64,000 bases of DNA from Membranihabitans marinus (GTDB lineage Bacteria > Bacteroidota > Bacteroidia > Chitinophagales > Saprospiraceae), in contig NZ_JAHVHU010000002.1 in the NCBI RefSeq assembly GCF_019802045.1, positions 310,001-374,000 of the forward strand. Direction: 5' to 3'. The translations under genes and the position numbers were made by a program. Positions 13,701 through 21,500 of the stretch are shown here, one piece after another (the first letter of the stretch is position 1; every line of letters begins with the position of its first letter). Under the pieces are notes generated by a model. It did not search any database and had not been told where the DNA came from. It saw only the letters and a program-made list of their open reading frames with translations.

Positions 13701-15256
13701 CGAATGTAGGAAGTCATGATGATCCGATCTGTCTGCCGGAGTCCCTGACGAAAGAATACGTGCCGGATACGATCGGAGCAGCTAAGGTGAAGTCCCATTT
13801 AGATGATGCGCTGTGTGCATCCATAGCCATCGGTAAGACGGTTAAGGAGCTCAATGTACTGAACAGTGACATGAAGAAGTATGAGATCACGTGGTCGATG
13901 GTCGACTGGTGTGCGGATCATACTTCCAGTACACGGACGCTGACTCATGTTCAGACGGTGATCGCGACGATCGATCCGTCGTGTGCTATCGATGGTGGAA
14001 CCGGGTCCGGCGATGTCAGCTTGATCACGGGTCAGATCCGGACGGAGCTGAACAGTCCGGTGAAAGGGATTGATGTGAAAGCGGTACTGGGATCGGGCAG
14101 TCCACTGGAGGTGTCGACCTCGGAAGATGGCAGCTTTAGCATGACGGTTGATCAGGGCAGCACGGTCAGTATTGTTCCGTATAAGAACAGCGACTTTGCA
14201 GCGGGTGTAAGTACCGCGGACCTGATCGATATGCAACGACATATCTTGCAGAAGAAGCGTCTGGACAGCAAGTACCAGCGTATCGCAGCGGATGTGAACG
14301 GAAATGGATTGATTGACGGGCTGGATGTACTGGAGCTGCGCAAAGTGGTTCTGAATCCGAGCGGGGTGTTTGCGAACAATACGAGGTGGCGGTTCTATGA
14401 TACAGCGACGGGTCAGGAAGTGTTTGATCTGGAGGATGTATCGGAAGACCATCATGTGGAGTTCACGGGCGTGAAGATCGGTGATGTGAATTTGAGCTTG
14501 TCCCGACAGAATGTTGGGAGCGATCCGCCGAGCCCCAATAGTTATCGGGGTCGAAGCACGAAGGGTCAATTGCATCTGAATATGGCGGACAAAGTGCTGA
14601 AAGGCGGTGAAGTGTACCGCATTGAAGTTCGATCGGATAACTTTGAGAATATTCGAGGCTTGCAATACACGCTGGACTATGCGGATGCGTATGTATCGGT
14701 GGAATCGATGGAGCCGGGTGTGCTGAATATCACGGGGGACAACTACCTGAAGTATGCACCGGGCGTGGTCACCGCCAGCTGGAATGATGCAGAAGGTGTG
14801 AGTGCTGCGGCCGATGAAGTGTTGTTTACGATTGTGGTCAAAGCGAAGAGTGCTGCTCATTTGCGGAATGTATTGAGTATAAATAATAGGATTATTAAAT
14901 CTGAAGCATATATCGAAGGTGATACAGAGTCCGTCCCCCGAAGCTATACCCCTGAAAGGAAAGATGTGGCTCTGTACTTCGATAACTCAGATAGCGGCTT
15001 TGCGTTGTACCAGAATACACCGAATCCATTTACCGGAGAGACGGTGATCGGATTTAAGTTGCCCGAGGCCACATCGGCTGTTATGACGATCTATGATGTG
15101 AATGGTCGTTTGATTAAGCGCATCCAGGGCGATTATAAGGCCGGGTACCATGAAGTACGCGTGACGTCCATGGAACTGGGTGTAACGGGTGTGTTGTACT
15201 ATCAGTTGGATACGGATAAATATACCGCGACGAAGAAGATGATAGTGGTGGAGTGA
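1742..15256 (+). CDS. Giant T9SS-secreted adhesin-like protein with DUF11 repeats and cohesin/dockerin-like C-terminus
   Basis: A 4504-residue exported protein. Residues 1-22 are a signal peptide ending in ALSG|QE. Residues about 23-1550 are beta-rich repeats that resemble degenerate DUF11-type domains. Residues 1551 to about 2910 hold eight DUF11-type units, each opening with a 'D(L/F)AL.K' motif and a later 'YNQGN...DY.P.G' core. They are joined by Asp-rich linkers such as DDDPDNDAGG and ETDEDDHDP that look like calcium-binding spacers. About 3124-4120 is a Cys-rich module of unknown function that is nearly identical in the next gene. About 4156-4208 is dockerin-like (ADVNGNGLIDGLDVLELRK), about 4275-4376 is cohesin-like, and 4419-4504 is a type A T9SS sorting domain (YQNTPNPF...). 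The product is probably exported by Sec, crosses the outer membrane by T9SS and is attached to the surface or released. The role in adhesion is inferred from domains. A hairpin terminator follows. Confidence 0.9.
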   Translation: MNSKFTLLSVFFLIFVTALSGQEITLNFPERPQTVNVCGADSLSFFRIEIQDSTDLETVKIRLPDGLEYVPGSLSMIANAGFALAEFDVSDLNNPVFAPDVNEVGSGNFVEFTIAKSAGCDAIAFVDAGNLAQDTISVLRDLTMGDTAITSSYDINYGSISTSYASSTARDTTVNDLPSKVCREIQIVNGGTGYLTSLQHRATPGSDLQDYVLVFQGDTLIPQSTVGGTLIYEFDLSAPPFANNFGNGDTLFENGETLVFEECFTVNSCNFSEGTVQHQSSWGCGGSICQEGNVINGNVDLLFSQPELNSMIDFRDNILCMDGVDQGVIRMKVWNDGQGPAVLNRISARANGANTAIDAANITITHDGVDIKSYFPEANPTTNPGLACGSNVTRMDLESSDFLSSFQLLPGDTVYVELRYVLCCPTTCGDYSRSNPSIALRGSDLCGANNQSASETSGTGGSATVADPIVSGNSIINNGDVETLCVEYPNYEFLDVTPTDSSYVSFVIGLPDGLVFDAPSTTTVMIGLSTVVPIQSAMPTTNGDSLIVHMLLSDVPPSNASLQICFDVRAVCVEGVGGMASLTLGQSTSIQCDPLCMIELNCSSHDVLLFNCGEGECDEGGGNIYDYEVQRISFGYEDPEDDRDWTSFTKADSADVNVNRAMVGDTIRHRSKLGFAAGTYSSWDEGTYKETYTQNWDGLLCADTAWIVIRNGGTTYTAGGLAPVPIQNGFEYDLSVSNLSTLGDLPSNYTFSDADTLYLNTQYAFCKEKAQDWYSIVPGVYQPSNTRQNVIFSGSFEATPVGQSTAYGCSERFDEMLFLGAALSVDIRPGGFSGSGCDRNFRYLFEIRQNIGGVLSGYSGTYDFFPNEFRPLYIPDSIVIAKQPDIFYDTARLVTQQVNNETQEQLEKYIPLTYQTNGSLVFKVRDVHDAFGGTLFPYEEENADLRYYVEFRRSCASPLAMRTDLEIAYTSPLCPGDEFQTAKTNLSTGNNSNLNNIDFVRTPRSQPANNTSTCYELQVRPRGGQLAYTWLEFPANANVTILSVSENGMNITPDAEGRYLLGAHAGTTTKTFTICARLDGCNQANFDVQFGWDCNGYPGDVTYEGTCSYNVRTFTMETVPSRLQLNLITQPGRDMMGNYPELCDDLLYELTVNSANAGSVVEPSMDITLPDGFVVNMIEGEYPNNSGNLESLPFTTNGNVLSVNLYDHSQLVNDSLPGTATDITPNNRQVFIRIHGRTDCDYRSGSRLFFTLFGNRPCGGPVSGNGTIIGTDRLFIEGLKPYEVNPDFTVDASEGITCAFNTPVDVSFQVEGGDFVGADSGVIILSPGADFVTGSLVCNGDPTKCPQIDRIEADPNNPGGTLVYISYPSTITEGDLVNYSFEVTAQENSTCGQEISIELENYITVSGLECGGTPCPNDLVGITGSGSIDLEVIHPELTFNGLTVNTINGTPYVEYSGSLILSERDLSAEDSLYIIAYCADAMGVSTGMAVDSVLITGPAAIGSMVSFTGSFLQSLCNLDNGLVVTAEPINGCLCTDPVLSQPNVGSEQRTFDLALAKTFTEPVGMKYGDTLIFDIQVFNQGDVPADSFEITDYIPSGLSYVADNDADGWNYDGTGKAKRWVTGPLVGGADTTISISLKLEYTFEVGAYINVAEISQDANPFDLDDIDSTPDDDPDNDAGGKPDSPADDYVDGDGTGTPGDGVAETDEDDHDPARVTIADLALRKVMSDDTPGPYRYGDTLRMNIELYNQGNVPTNYIEVTDYLPAGFTYINDATLNAGWDGTDPSNPVYTWTNDTLFQTESDTISIYVVLDMVDMPDSSSWTNFSEISVSRDTLGMDLDDIDSQEDNDPTNDAGGQPESPADDHIDGDGKGTPGDGVAETDEDDHDPLHVDVFDLALAKTFDQPIDMVYGDTLVFDIQVFNQGNVVADRFEITDYIPSGLIYVTENDADGWVYDGSSKAKRWVEGPLESGADTTISISLILEYAYEVGAYINISEISQHDNPKDLDDIDSTPDDDPDNDAGGQPDSPVDDYVDGDGTGTPGDGVAETDEDDHDPARVRIADLALRKVMSDDTPGPYRYGDTLRMNIELYNQGNVPTNYIEVTDYLPAGFTYIDDATLNAGWDGSDPSNPVFTWTNDTLYQAESDTISIYVVLNMVDMPDSSSWTNFSEISVSRDTLGMDLNDIDSQADNDPTNDAGGQPESPADDHIEGDGTGTPGDGVAETDEDDHDPLRVAVYDLALTKMINPSNPGPYRYGDTIILDITVYNQGNEPSNSIEITDYMPDGMTYVPGVVSGWNDTDPENPVYVINDTLYAGLDTTIQMPVRLIQGSTATSWDNYAEISAASNKDGDPLDDIDSDADNDPDNDYGAVPDGNTDDETGGDAKQDGTPDGDDDPSFDEDDHDVARVRIVDFALIKQIDSLNSEYPLQFGSLIKFDIIVQNQGNVVSDSIRVVDYVPAGFGFDPNLSENIAEGWQADGTAMIESRLDFGEFDTISIYKTLQPVSDPMMDSWTNYAEILEAYDTMGMEIAGEDFDSEPGSDSPEERDVRPGDPGDDDFDSTGRDDEGSEDDHDPAGVMFLDLALYKTVDSTETNFPVRYGDLIKFDIHVINQEGVMVDSVRVGDYIPEGYAFDHSIPENQAFGWRSDATTVIEGPVNVGDTVTTSIYLELNQISVPTDRSWVNYAEILEAWNNGMEIAGMDIDSEPGSDSPEEREVYPGQPGDDDVESISRDSLGSEDDHDPAFVEVFDLALRKTTEEEVGYPGLEAQFDITIFNQGGIPATNIEVTDYVPIGYDFDANLNPDWVGAAPLVTYLITDTLYPGENTTISIILTVNANLDPDNLINVSEISAAQDTSGMDREDIDGVFDQNPDNDAGGEPDSPADDYVDGDGAGNIGDGVAETDEDNSDPAKIIPCLAVNCHAYINLGFGEDCEILVTPDMLLVDNRLAVVRPDFYKVELFYGPDILIADNILRPEHVGKEITARITFLIDECGNGTCEATIVLDKPNACLIKNTLDTTVYCIDPFLALDPLDPAYPKPELVNVCNSAELKLELSPDWIMPVSCDEANDTAEVIFREWTATTKDGERCVGVDTIVVMRLPKLTPEAFIGTAEDTVYCELEPVRNDGGLLKRYASWKQPVGLHDYELPYAKLRGVTYELPLTVVEAGLDHASGEGLLDVYLNCVILRQSDGSEVTIGDLVTGSYMDNLLAGMSSAQRGYGFLQAILDGNETPETVSTGMGSFTFYPYLLLQSGDQVLSEDGGFEQVDAEWFYSGHGNSPYWFSGGWPSIYGNGDCVSYCDTGSEAPGDLRGGCILIQVPSLSSEGFSTSECDTICLTAGGIHCGITIERDVTAAWQGECPQTCGVNTKITQTCWAETPNYCAIEGPATDNELVSSYDSTAKRVEIALSQWQTLIDTVGPIFEFCYPEGWDQSEVQTSIRNGAQYSEALTWERSNPTRYRVGESICEAEVYVPAVELIDNCSGIHSVKAMMDVRGGTRAVELELTSTRMKVLANGDTCTIYTYSHTQDPIRIPFTECEGALNEVRYEAADNCWNQSRWTKFIEITDDVPPTVVVNRNLNVTLTNKIAWARATSFDEGSWDNCAIGLRLGRRTDWLSESGMVDLCDGNRPHAPYDNWVDLLDDLGVDRTQATTAVTGGEVSMAAFNAKYNVNDLSSILNDGEVERYYYKQIEWLWEDEEACGEKVVHGWLYSMAAHIAEHCSSEDEHGNALRVSDLEAIFDRLTGTPGYGQEMAYLGGGWTKEVPFKCGDACEEVPVELLVMDHCCNFGIGRTGVQVDDESAAKLVKRLPDLTVTCEAYHGFYKDIVAEAAALGEQGSAVDENDVFAALDSVFGRYIPTWVDGQNRPTDIDGNLLPNSALYFDYHSISCGEKSETEKVAVEGHDGRIDWVNQVTQTTYLDTTDHTGSNGVIQINCAAELVQDVWIDLDECGQGTLTRRFFITSGCGAGRPELVLEQVIRIESACGLRASMFDLPANVGSHDDPICLPESLTKEYVPDTIGAAKVKSHLDDALCASIAIGKTVKELNVLNSDMKKYEITWSMVDWCADHTSSTRTLTHVQTVIATIDPSCAIDGGTGSGDVSLITGQIRTELNSPVKGIDVKAVLGSGSPLEVSTSEDGSFSMTVDQGSTVSIVPYKNSDFAAGVSTADLIDMQRHILQKKRLDSKYQRIAADVNGNGLIDGLDVLELRKVVLNPSGVFANNTRWRFYDTATGQEVFDLEDVSEDHHVEFTGVKIGDVNLSLSRQNVGSDPPSPNSYRGRSTKGQLHLNMADKVLKGGEVYRIEVRSDNFENIRGLQYTLDYADAYVSVESMEPGVLNITGDNYLKYAPGVVTASWNDAEGVSAAADEVLFTIVVKAKSAAHLRNVLSINNRIIKSEAYIEGDTESVPRSYTPERKDVALYFDNSDSGFALYQNTPNPFTGETVIGFKLPEATSAVMTIYDVNGRLIKRIQGDYKAGYHEVRVTSMELGVTGVLYYQLDTDKYTATKKMIVVE
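6392..10470 (+). repeat. Array of eight DUF11-type repeats
   Basis: Within the giant gene, units begin at 6395, 6896, 7421, 7922, 8447, 8966, 9473 and 9977 (first base of the Asp codon opening each unit). Spacings are 501, 525, 501, 525, 519, 507 and 504 bases, that is 167-175 residues per unit, all multiples of three. Each unit ends in an Asp-rich linker. Units 1-4 are much more alike at DNA level than units 5-8. Confidence 0.85.
6395..8446 (+). repeat. In-frame 1026-bp tandem duplication (two DUF11 units per copy)
   Basis: The pair of units at 6395-7420 is repeated at 7421-8446 with an exact period of 1026 bases (342 codons). Equivalent landmarks (first and second unit starts) are both offset by exactly 1026. 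Long stretches are identical, for example those encoding the RKVMSDDTPGPYRYGD region. This points to a recent duplication by unequal recombination or slippage. Confidence 0.85.
11637..11655 (+). repeat. Short hairpin inside coding sequence (variable site, gene 1)
   Basis: CCCCGGG, loop TGACC, TTCGGGG: a seven-pair stem counting two G-T pairs. It encodes part of the residues APGDLRGG. At the homologous place in the second giant gene (18764-18782) a different, perfect hairpin is present. Confidence 0.6.
14533..14550 (+). repeat. CCCCGATA-type palindrome inside coding sequence, copy in gene 1
   Basis: CCCCAATA, GT, TATCGGGG: an imperfect palindrome with one mismatched pair, encoding part of SPNSYRGRS. 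The counterpart in gene 2 (21695-21712) is perfect, so the element predates the gene duplication and has decayed here by one base. Confidence 0.6.
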
Positions 15257-15311
15257 TTTTGAATTTTAAATGTTTAATTGTGAATTGAACATTTATAAAA
15301 TAAGGAAATAC

Positions 15312-15347
15312 AGCCTCTGGAGTTAAAAGCTTCAGGGGCTTTTTTTA
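15312..15347 (+). terminator. Rho-independent-type terminator after giant gene 1
   Basis: AGCCTCTGGA and TTCAGGGGCT pair over ten positions (with G-T pairs) around a nine-base loop, and seven T residues follow at once. It lies 55 bases after the stop codon. Confidence 0.75.
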
Positions 15348-15509
15348 TTTGAAGTGTAAAAATAGGAAAAGAGGTAAATTGGATATAAGGTCACATGGGA
15401 TATACTTTTAAGTATGGGGAAGGCAGCGATATAAATAGCCGTTATAATTCATGTTTTGGGTGATATAATTTTTCATTGTTGGAAAAGATGTTATAAATAA
15501 TGTGTTAAA

Positions 15510-18500
15510 ATGCGGAATGTGTTTTATATTCGAATCTTTATTTCGATGGTTCTAACAATATGGTCTCCTATGAAACTAGCCTTACCCTCCCAATACACCT
15601 ATAAAGATTGTGTGGCAGTACTACTTATGGTGTTTTTACTACCCAATGTGAGCTTTTCACAATCATTTCCCTTTGAGCTTCCGGAATTGCCGGCCGGCAA
15701 GAAAATCACAATCTATTACAATGTGGTAGTCAATGATCCACTGGATCCCCGTACCACTTCGGTCATCGGAGAGCACGATACGGTATTTTATGCGCCGGGC
15801 CGTTTTTTACTGAGTGACGATCCGGATACAGGGGCAGAATTGGATATCACTCTGACACCGGCCGCACAATTTGCCTGTAATTCATATAGTGGTATCGTTT
15901 ATGTCGATTCATCGGCGACTAGTGGGAATAATGACGGAACATCATGGACAGATGCATTTACTGATTTGCAAGATGCACTCCTGGCGCGGGTGATTTGTCC
16001 AGGTGATGTAGATAGTATATTTGTCGCGGAAGGGACCTATTATCCAACTCCGGACCCCATGAACCAGGATTCATCATTTAATATTCCAGATGGTGTGGTA
16101 GTATTAGGCGGTTTTCCGTCCGGCGGTGGAATCATAGATGAACGGAACTGGGACTGTAATGCAACCATACTTAGTGGAGATATAGATAAAGATAATGAGC
16201 TGACAGGCAATAGTCTTCATGTGGTTCAGACAGAAAATGTAAGTTCTGCCACCGTAGTTGATGGGTTTGTTATCACAGGTGGGAATGCTACCGGCGGATC
16301 ATTGCCGGATCAGGCCGGTGGTGGCTGGTACAATGATGGATCCGGATCCGGCAATATTTCCAATCCAACGATAATAAATTGTGCTTTTATTGAGAATTCG
16401 ACGTCTGATTTTGGTGGAGCAATGTTCAATAACGGACTTTCCGGAGAGAGTTCCCCAATCTTAATCAACTGTGTGTTTTCAGGTAATACCTCATTAGTGA
16501 GTGGGGGGGCTATTTTCAATCAAAGCGTGTTTGGTGTTAGTTCACCGGAGTTTACTAATTGCGTTTTTTCAGGAAATACAGCGGTAAATGGCGGAGCATT
16601 GTTCAATAACGGAGCCGCAGGTGTTAGTTCACCGGAGTTTACTAATTGTGTTTTTTCAGGAAATACGGCGGATGATGGTGAGGCGATCTACAATCTGGGA
16701 TCTGGTGGTACGAGCGCGCCAAGCATAGTAAATAGTATATTTAATAGTAATTCAGCTTCTAACGACCCTGTTTTCTATAATGAGGATGCTTCACCTTCCA
16801 TTCAGTATTCTTTATTTGACGTAGATTTCATCACGGTGAATCATAATAACAGTGTCATGGACAATGGAAATAATAAATTTTCCATGGATCCACTCTTTAT
16901 GCATGCCCCCCCGGCATCAGCAGCACCTACCACGGCGGGAAACTTTCGTTTAATGTCAGGTTCTCCTGCCATTGATATGGGAGACAGTGGGGCGAATTCT
17001 CAATCCGAAGATCTGGATGGCATGTCCCGGGTGTATAGCGGTATCATTGATATGGGTGCCTATGAATGGCGGGAATATTGCAGGCAGGATACAGTATATT
17101 TAGATGAAAACGGCGAAGGGCTCATAACCCTGATGAACCTCGATCTGGTAGGTGAATTACCGGAACCCACGGGCTGCGAGCTGGATACCATCATCGATGC
17201 ACCAGCTATGGTCGGGTGTGGAGATACAGCGGTGCTTTATACCCTGTATCTGATTCGAAATAGCAGTTCTTCCACACCGGATACCCTCATCCAATGCACC
17301 GATACCATTTGGGTTCGCGATACGTTGGCACCGGTTTTTGATATGATCAATATGGATCTGACAGTCAACGAAGATTGTATGGCTGTGATGCCCGATCTGA
17401 GCCCGTACGTCAGCGACAATTGTGCTTTGGATACGGTGATTCAAAGTCCGGAAGTCGGAGAACCGCTTGGGGTTCCGGGTTCTATGGTTATGGTGACGTT
17501 GTATGCCCGTGATTCCAGCGGCAATGAAGACAGCATTATGTTTGATTTTGAAGTAATCGAAGTGGCTCCTACCGTCACCTTGAACTGTAGAGGGATTATT
17601 TCCCCGGCTATCCATTCGGATGGGACAATTAGTGTATTGGTCGTTGAGATAGCTCCTAACGCTACGTGTCTGGATGTTCATGATGTTCAGGTATTGAATG
17701 AATGGAATAATGTAATATGGAGTGCGGAGAATTTAAGAAATAATGACTTTATTTTAGACGGGTTTAATCTGTGTTCTTACCTGGGTAAAACCCTGGATGT
17801 GGTGATCACCAATGGGTTGGGAACCTGTACGACCGTTCTCGACTTAAATAAAAACGGAAATTTGGTTATGACTTCGGCTTTGCAACCGGGGATTGATCCC
17901 GCCATAGCAGAAGGTAAGATCAATGTATACTGCGGGAAAGTGCCCGATCCTTCTAAATATCAACCTACCGCCATTAACCCTTGTACTGGCCAATCCTTTA
18001 AACCGCAAGTACAGCCGGACTGGGTGATGATCGAACCCTATACCTGCGATACCGAAAGCGATACGGCGGAAGTCATTTTTCGGACCTGGGAGGTTTTTGA
18101 CAAAGATGGTAATTTAGCTACCCTGACGGACACCATTGTCGTATTCCGTTTGCCCAAATTGACTCCCGATGCTTTTATAGGAACTGCCGAAGATTCATTT
18201 TACTGCGAGCTGGTGGCTGTACCCAATGATGGCGGAGTGTTGAAGCGCTATGCGTCGTGGAAGCAGCCTGTGGGCTTACATGACTATGAGTTGCCTTACG
18301 CGAAGCTGCGTGGAGTGACGTATGAGTTGCCATTGACGGTGATCACTGCGGAGCTGGAGCATGCTTCGGATGAAGGATTACTAGATGAGTACCTGGGTTG
18401 TGTTATTTTGCGTCAATCAGATGGTAGCGAAGTAACAATCGGAGATCTGGTGAAGGGATTATATATGGATAATTTGCTAGCTGGAATGAGTCCTGCACAG

Positions 18501-21500
18501 CGGGGTTATGGATTCCTTCAGTCTATCATAGATGGGAATGAGACGCCGGAGACGGTGAGTACAGGAATGGGAAGCTTTACGTTTTATCCCTACTTGCTGT
18601 TGCAGTCGGGAGATCAGGTGCTGAGTGAAGACGGCGGGTTTGAGCAGGTGGATGCAGACTGGTTCTACAGCGGCCATGGGAACAGTCCGTACTGGTTCTC
18701 GGGCGGCTGGCCATCGATCTATGGCAATGGAGATTGTGTATCGTACTGTGATGTGGGAGTTGGTCCCCAAGATGCTTGGGGAGGATGTATATTGATCCAG
18801 GTACCGTCGCTATCATCAGAAGGCTTTAGTACCTCTGAATGTGATACAATCTGCCTCCCTTCCGCTGGTCATGAGGTAAATCTGACAGCAGGTGGTATTC
18901 ATTGTGGGATCGCCATCGAACGCGATGTGACAGCAGGGTGGCAGGGAGATTGTCCCCAGACACGTGGTGTGGATACGAAGATCACGCAGACGTGTTGGGC
19001 GGAGACTCCGAACTTCTGCGCGGGAGACGGGACGGCGGATGAGTTGGATCTGGTGGCTTCGTACGACAGCACTTCGAAACGTATAGAGATAGCACTCAGC
19101 CAATGGCAGACCCTGATCGATACGCTGGGTCCGATCTTTGAGTTCTGTTATCCGGAAGGATGGGATCAGACGGGGGTACAGGCCTCGATCCGTAATGGAG
19201 AACAGTATGGCGAGGCCCTGTCGTGGGAGCGTTCGAACCCGACGAGATACCGTGTGGGTGAGTCTAATTGTGAAGCGGAAGTCTATGTTCCTGCTGTCGA
19301 ATTGATAGACAATTGCAGCGGTATTCATTCCGTCAAAGCAATGATGGATGTACGAGGTGGTACCCGTGCTGTAGAGCTGGAACTCACGTCGACGCGGACG
19401 AAGGTGTTAGCGAACGGTGATACCTGCACGATCTATACGTATTCGCATGCGACGGATCCGATTCGTATTCCATTCACGGAATGTGAAGGGGTCTTGAACG
19501 AGGTTCGATACGAAGCGGCAGATAATTGCTGGAATCAGAGTCGATGGACGAAGTTTATCGAGATAACGGATGATGTACCACCGACGGTGGTTGTAAATCG
19601 CAATCTGAATGTGACGTTGACGAACAAGATTGCGTGGGCTCGTGCGACATCCTTTGATGAAGGCAGCTGGGACAATTGTGCGATCGGACTTCGATTGGGC
19701 CGACGAACGGATTGGAGTTCGGATGCGGCGATGGTGAATTTGTGTGATGGCAATCGCCCCCATGCACCTTACGACAACTGGATTGACCTGTTGGATGATC
19801 TGGGCGTGGACCGGACTCAAGCCACTACGGCGGTGACCGGCGGTCAGGTGAGTATGGCTGCATTCAATGCAAAATACAATGTCAACGATCTGTCGACGAT
19901 ATTGAATGACGGAGCGGTTGAGCGTTATTACTATAAACAAATCGAATGGCTGTGGGAAGATGAGGAGTTCTGCGGAGAGAAAGTAGTTCACGGGTGGTTG
20001 TACTCGATCGCAGCATACATAGCAGAAAACTGTTCTGCAGAAGATGAGCACGGCAACGCCCTTCGGGTGAGCGATCTGGAAGCGATCTTTGATCGTCTGA
20101 CAGGCACACCGGGTTATGGTCAGGAAATGGTCTACCTGGGAGGAGGCTGGACGAAAGAAGTTCCATTCAAGTGTGGTGATGCGTGCGAGGAAGTACCTGT
20201 GGAATTACTGGTAATGGATCAATGCTGCAACTTTGGAATCGGAAGGACGGGCGTGCAGGTGGATGATGAGAGCGCAGTGAAGCTGGTGAAGCGATTGCCT
20301 GATCTGACGGTGTCGTGTGAAGCGTACAATGGTTTTTACAAAGACATTGTAGCGCAAGCGGCTGCACTGGGAGAGCAGGGTAGTTCGGTAGATGAGGGTG
20401 GTGCATTCGCCGCATTGGACAGTGTGTTTGGCCGTTATATACCGACGTGGGTAGACGATCAGAATCGCCCGACGGATATAGACGGAAACTTGTTACCGAA
20501 TAGTGCGCTTTACTTTGACTATCACAGCATCAGTTGTGGAGAGAAATCGGAGACGGAGAAGGTCGCTGTCGAAGGTCACGACGGTCAGATCGACTGGGTG
20601 AACCAGGTGACGCAGACGACGTATCTGGATACGACAGACCTGACGGGAATGAATGGTGTGGTGCAGATTAACTGTGCTGCGGACTTGATCCAGGATGTGT
20701 GGGTTGATCTGGACGAATGTGGTCAGGGGACGCTCACGCGTCGGTTCTTTATCACAGGCGGATGTGGAACCGGGACTCCGGAATTGGTGTTGGAGCAGGT
20801 GATTCGAATCGAATCGGCGTGCGGACTCAGAGCGAGTATGTTTGACCTGCCAGAAGATATGGGTACGAAGGATGATCCGATCTGTCTGCCGGAGTCTCTG
20901 ACGAAAGAATACCTACCGGATACGATCGGAGCAGCAGCCGTTAAATCGCATTTAGATGATGCGTTGTGTGCCTCGATTGCAATTGGTAAGACAGTTAAGG
21001 CCTACGATGTAGAGACAAGCCATGGCTTGTCTCTACAAAAATACCTGATCACCTGGTCGATGGTCGACTGGTGTGCGGATCATACCTCCAGCACCCGTGA
21101 GCTGACCCATGTTCAGACGGTGATTGCGACGATTGATCCATCGTGTGAAGTAGATGGTGGATCGGGTTCTGGCGATGTTAGTTTGATAACGGGTCACATT
21201 ATGACGGAGCTGAACAGTCCGGTGAAAGGGATTGATGTGAAAGCGGTATTGGGCTCAGGAAGTCCATTGGAAGTATCGACCTCAGAAGATGGCAGCTTTA
21301 GCCTAACGGTTGATCAGGGATCTTCCGTGAGTATTGTCCCGTATAAGAACACGGACTTTTCTGCAGGAGTTAGTACCGCGGACTTGATAGATATGCAACG
21401 TCATATCTTGCAGAAGAAGCGTCTGGATAGTAAATACCAGCGTATTGCAGCGGACGTGAACGGGAATGGATTGATCGACGGGTTGGATTTACTGGAGCTG

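Larger units (their letters stand above)
11111..15256 (+). repeat. Paralogous C-terminal module, copy 1
   Basis: About 4.15 kb that match 18240-22388 closely, including third codon positions in many blocks (for example around 11428-11520 against 18555-18648). The block encodes the Cys-rich module, dockerin-like, cohesin-like and T9SS sorting segments. Differences are clustered: near-identical stretches alternate with more diverged ones. Confidence 0.85.

Noticed and set aside
13799-14860. 353-codon minus-strand frame opposite giant gene 1 (and a similar 264-codon one opposite gene 2 at 21489-22283)
   Set aside because: Antisense shadow caused by codon bias of the real gene; His/Arg-rich and conserved only because the sense strand is conserved.
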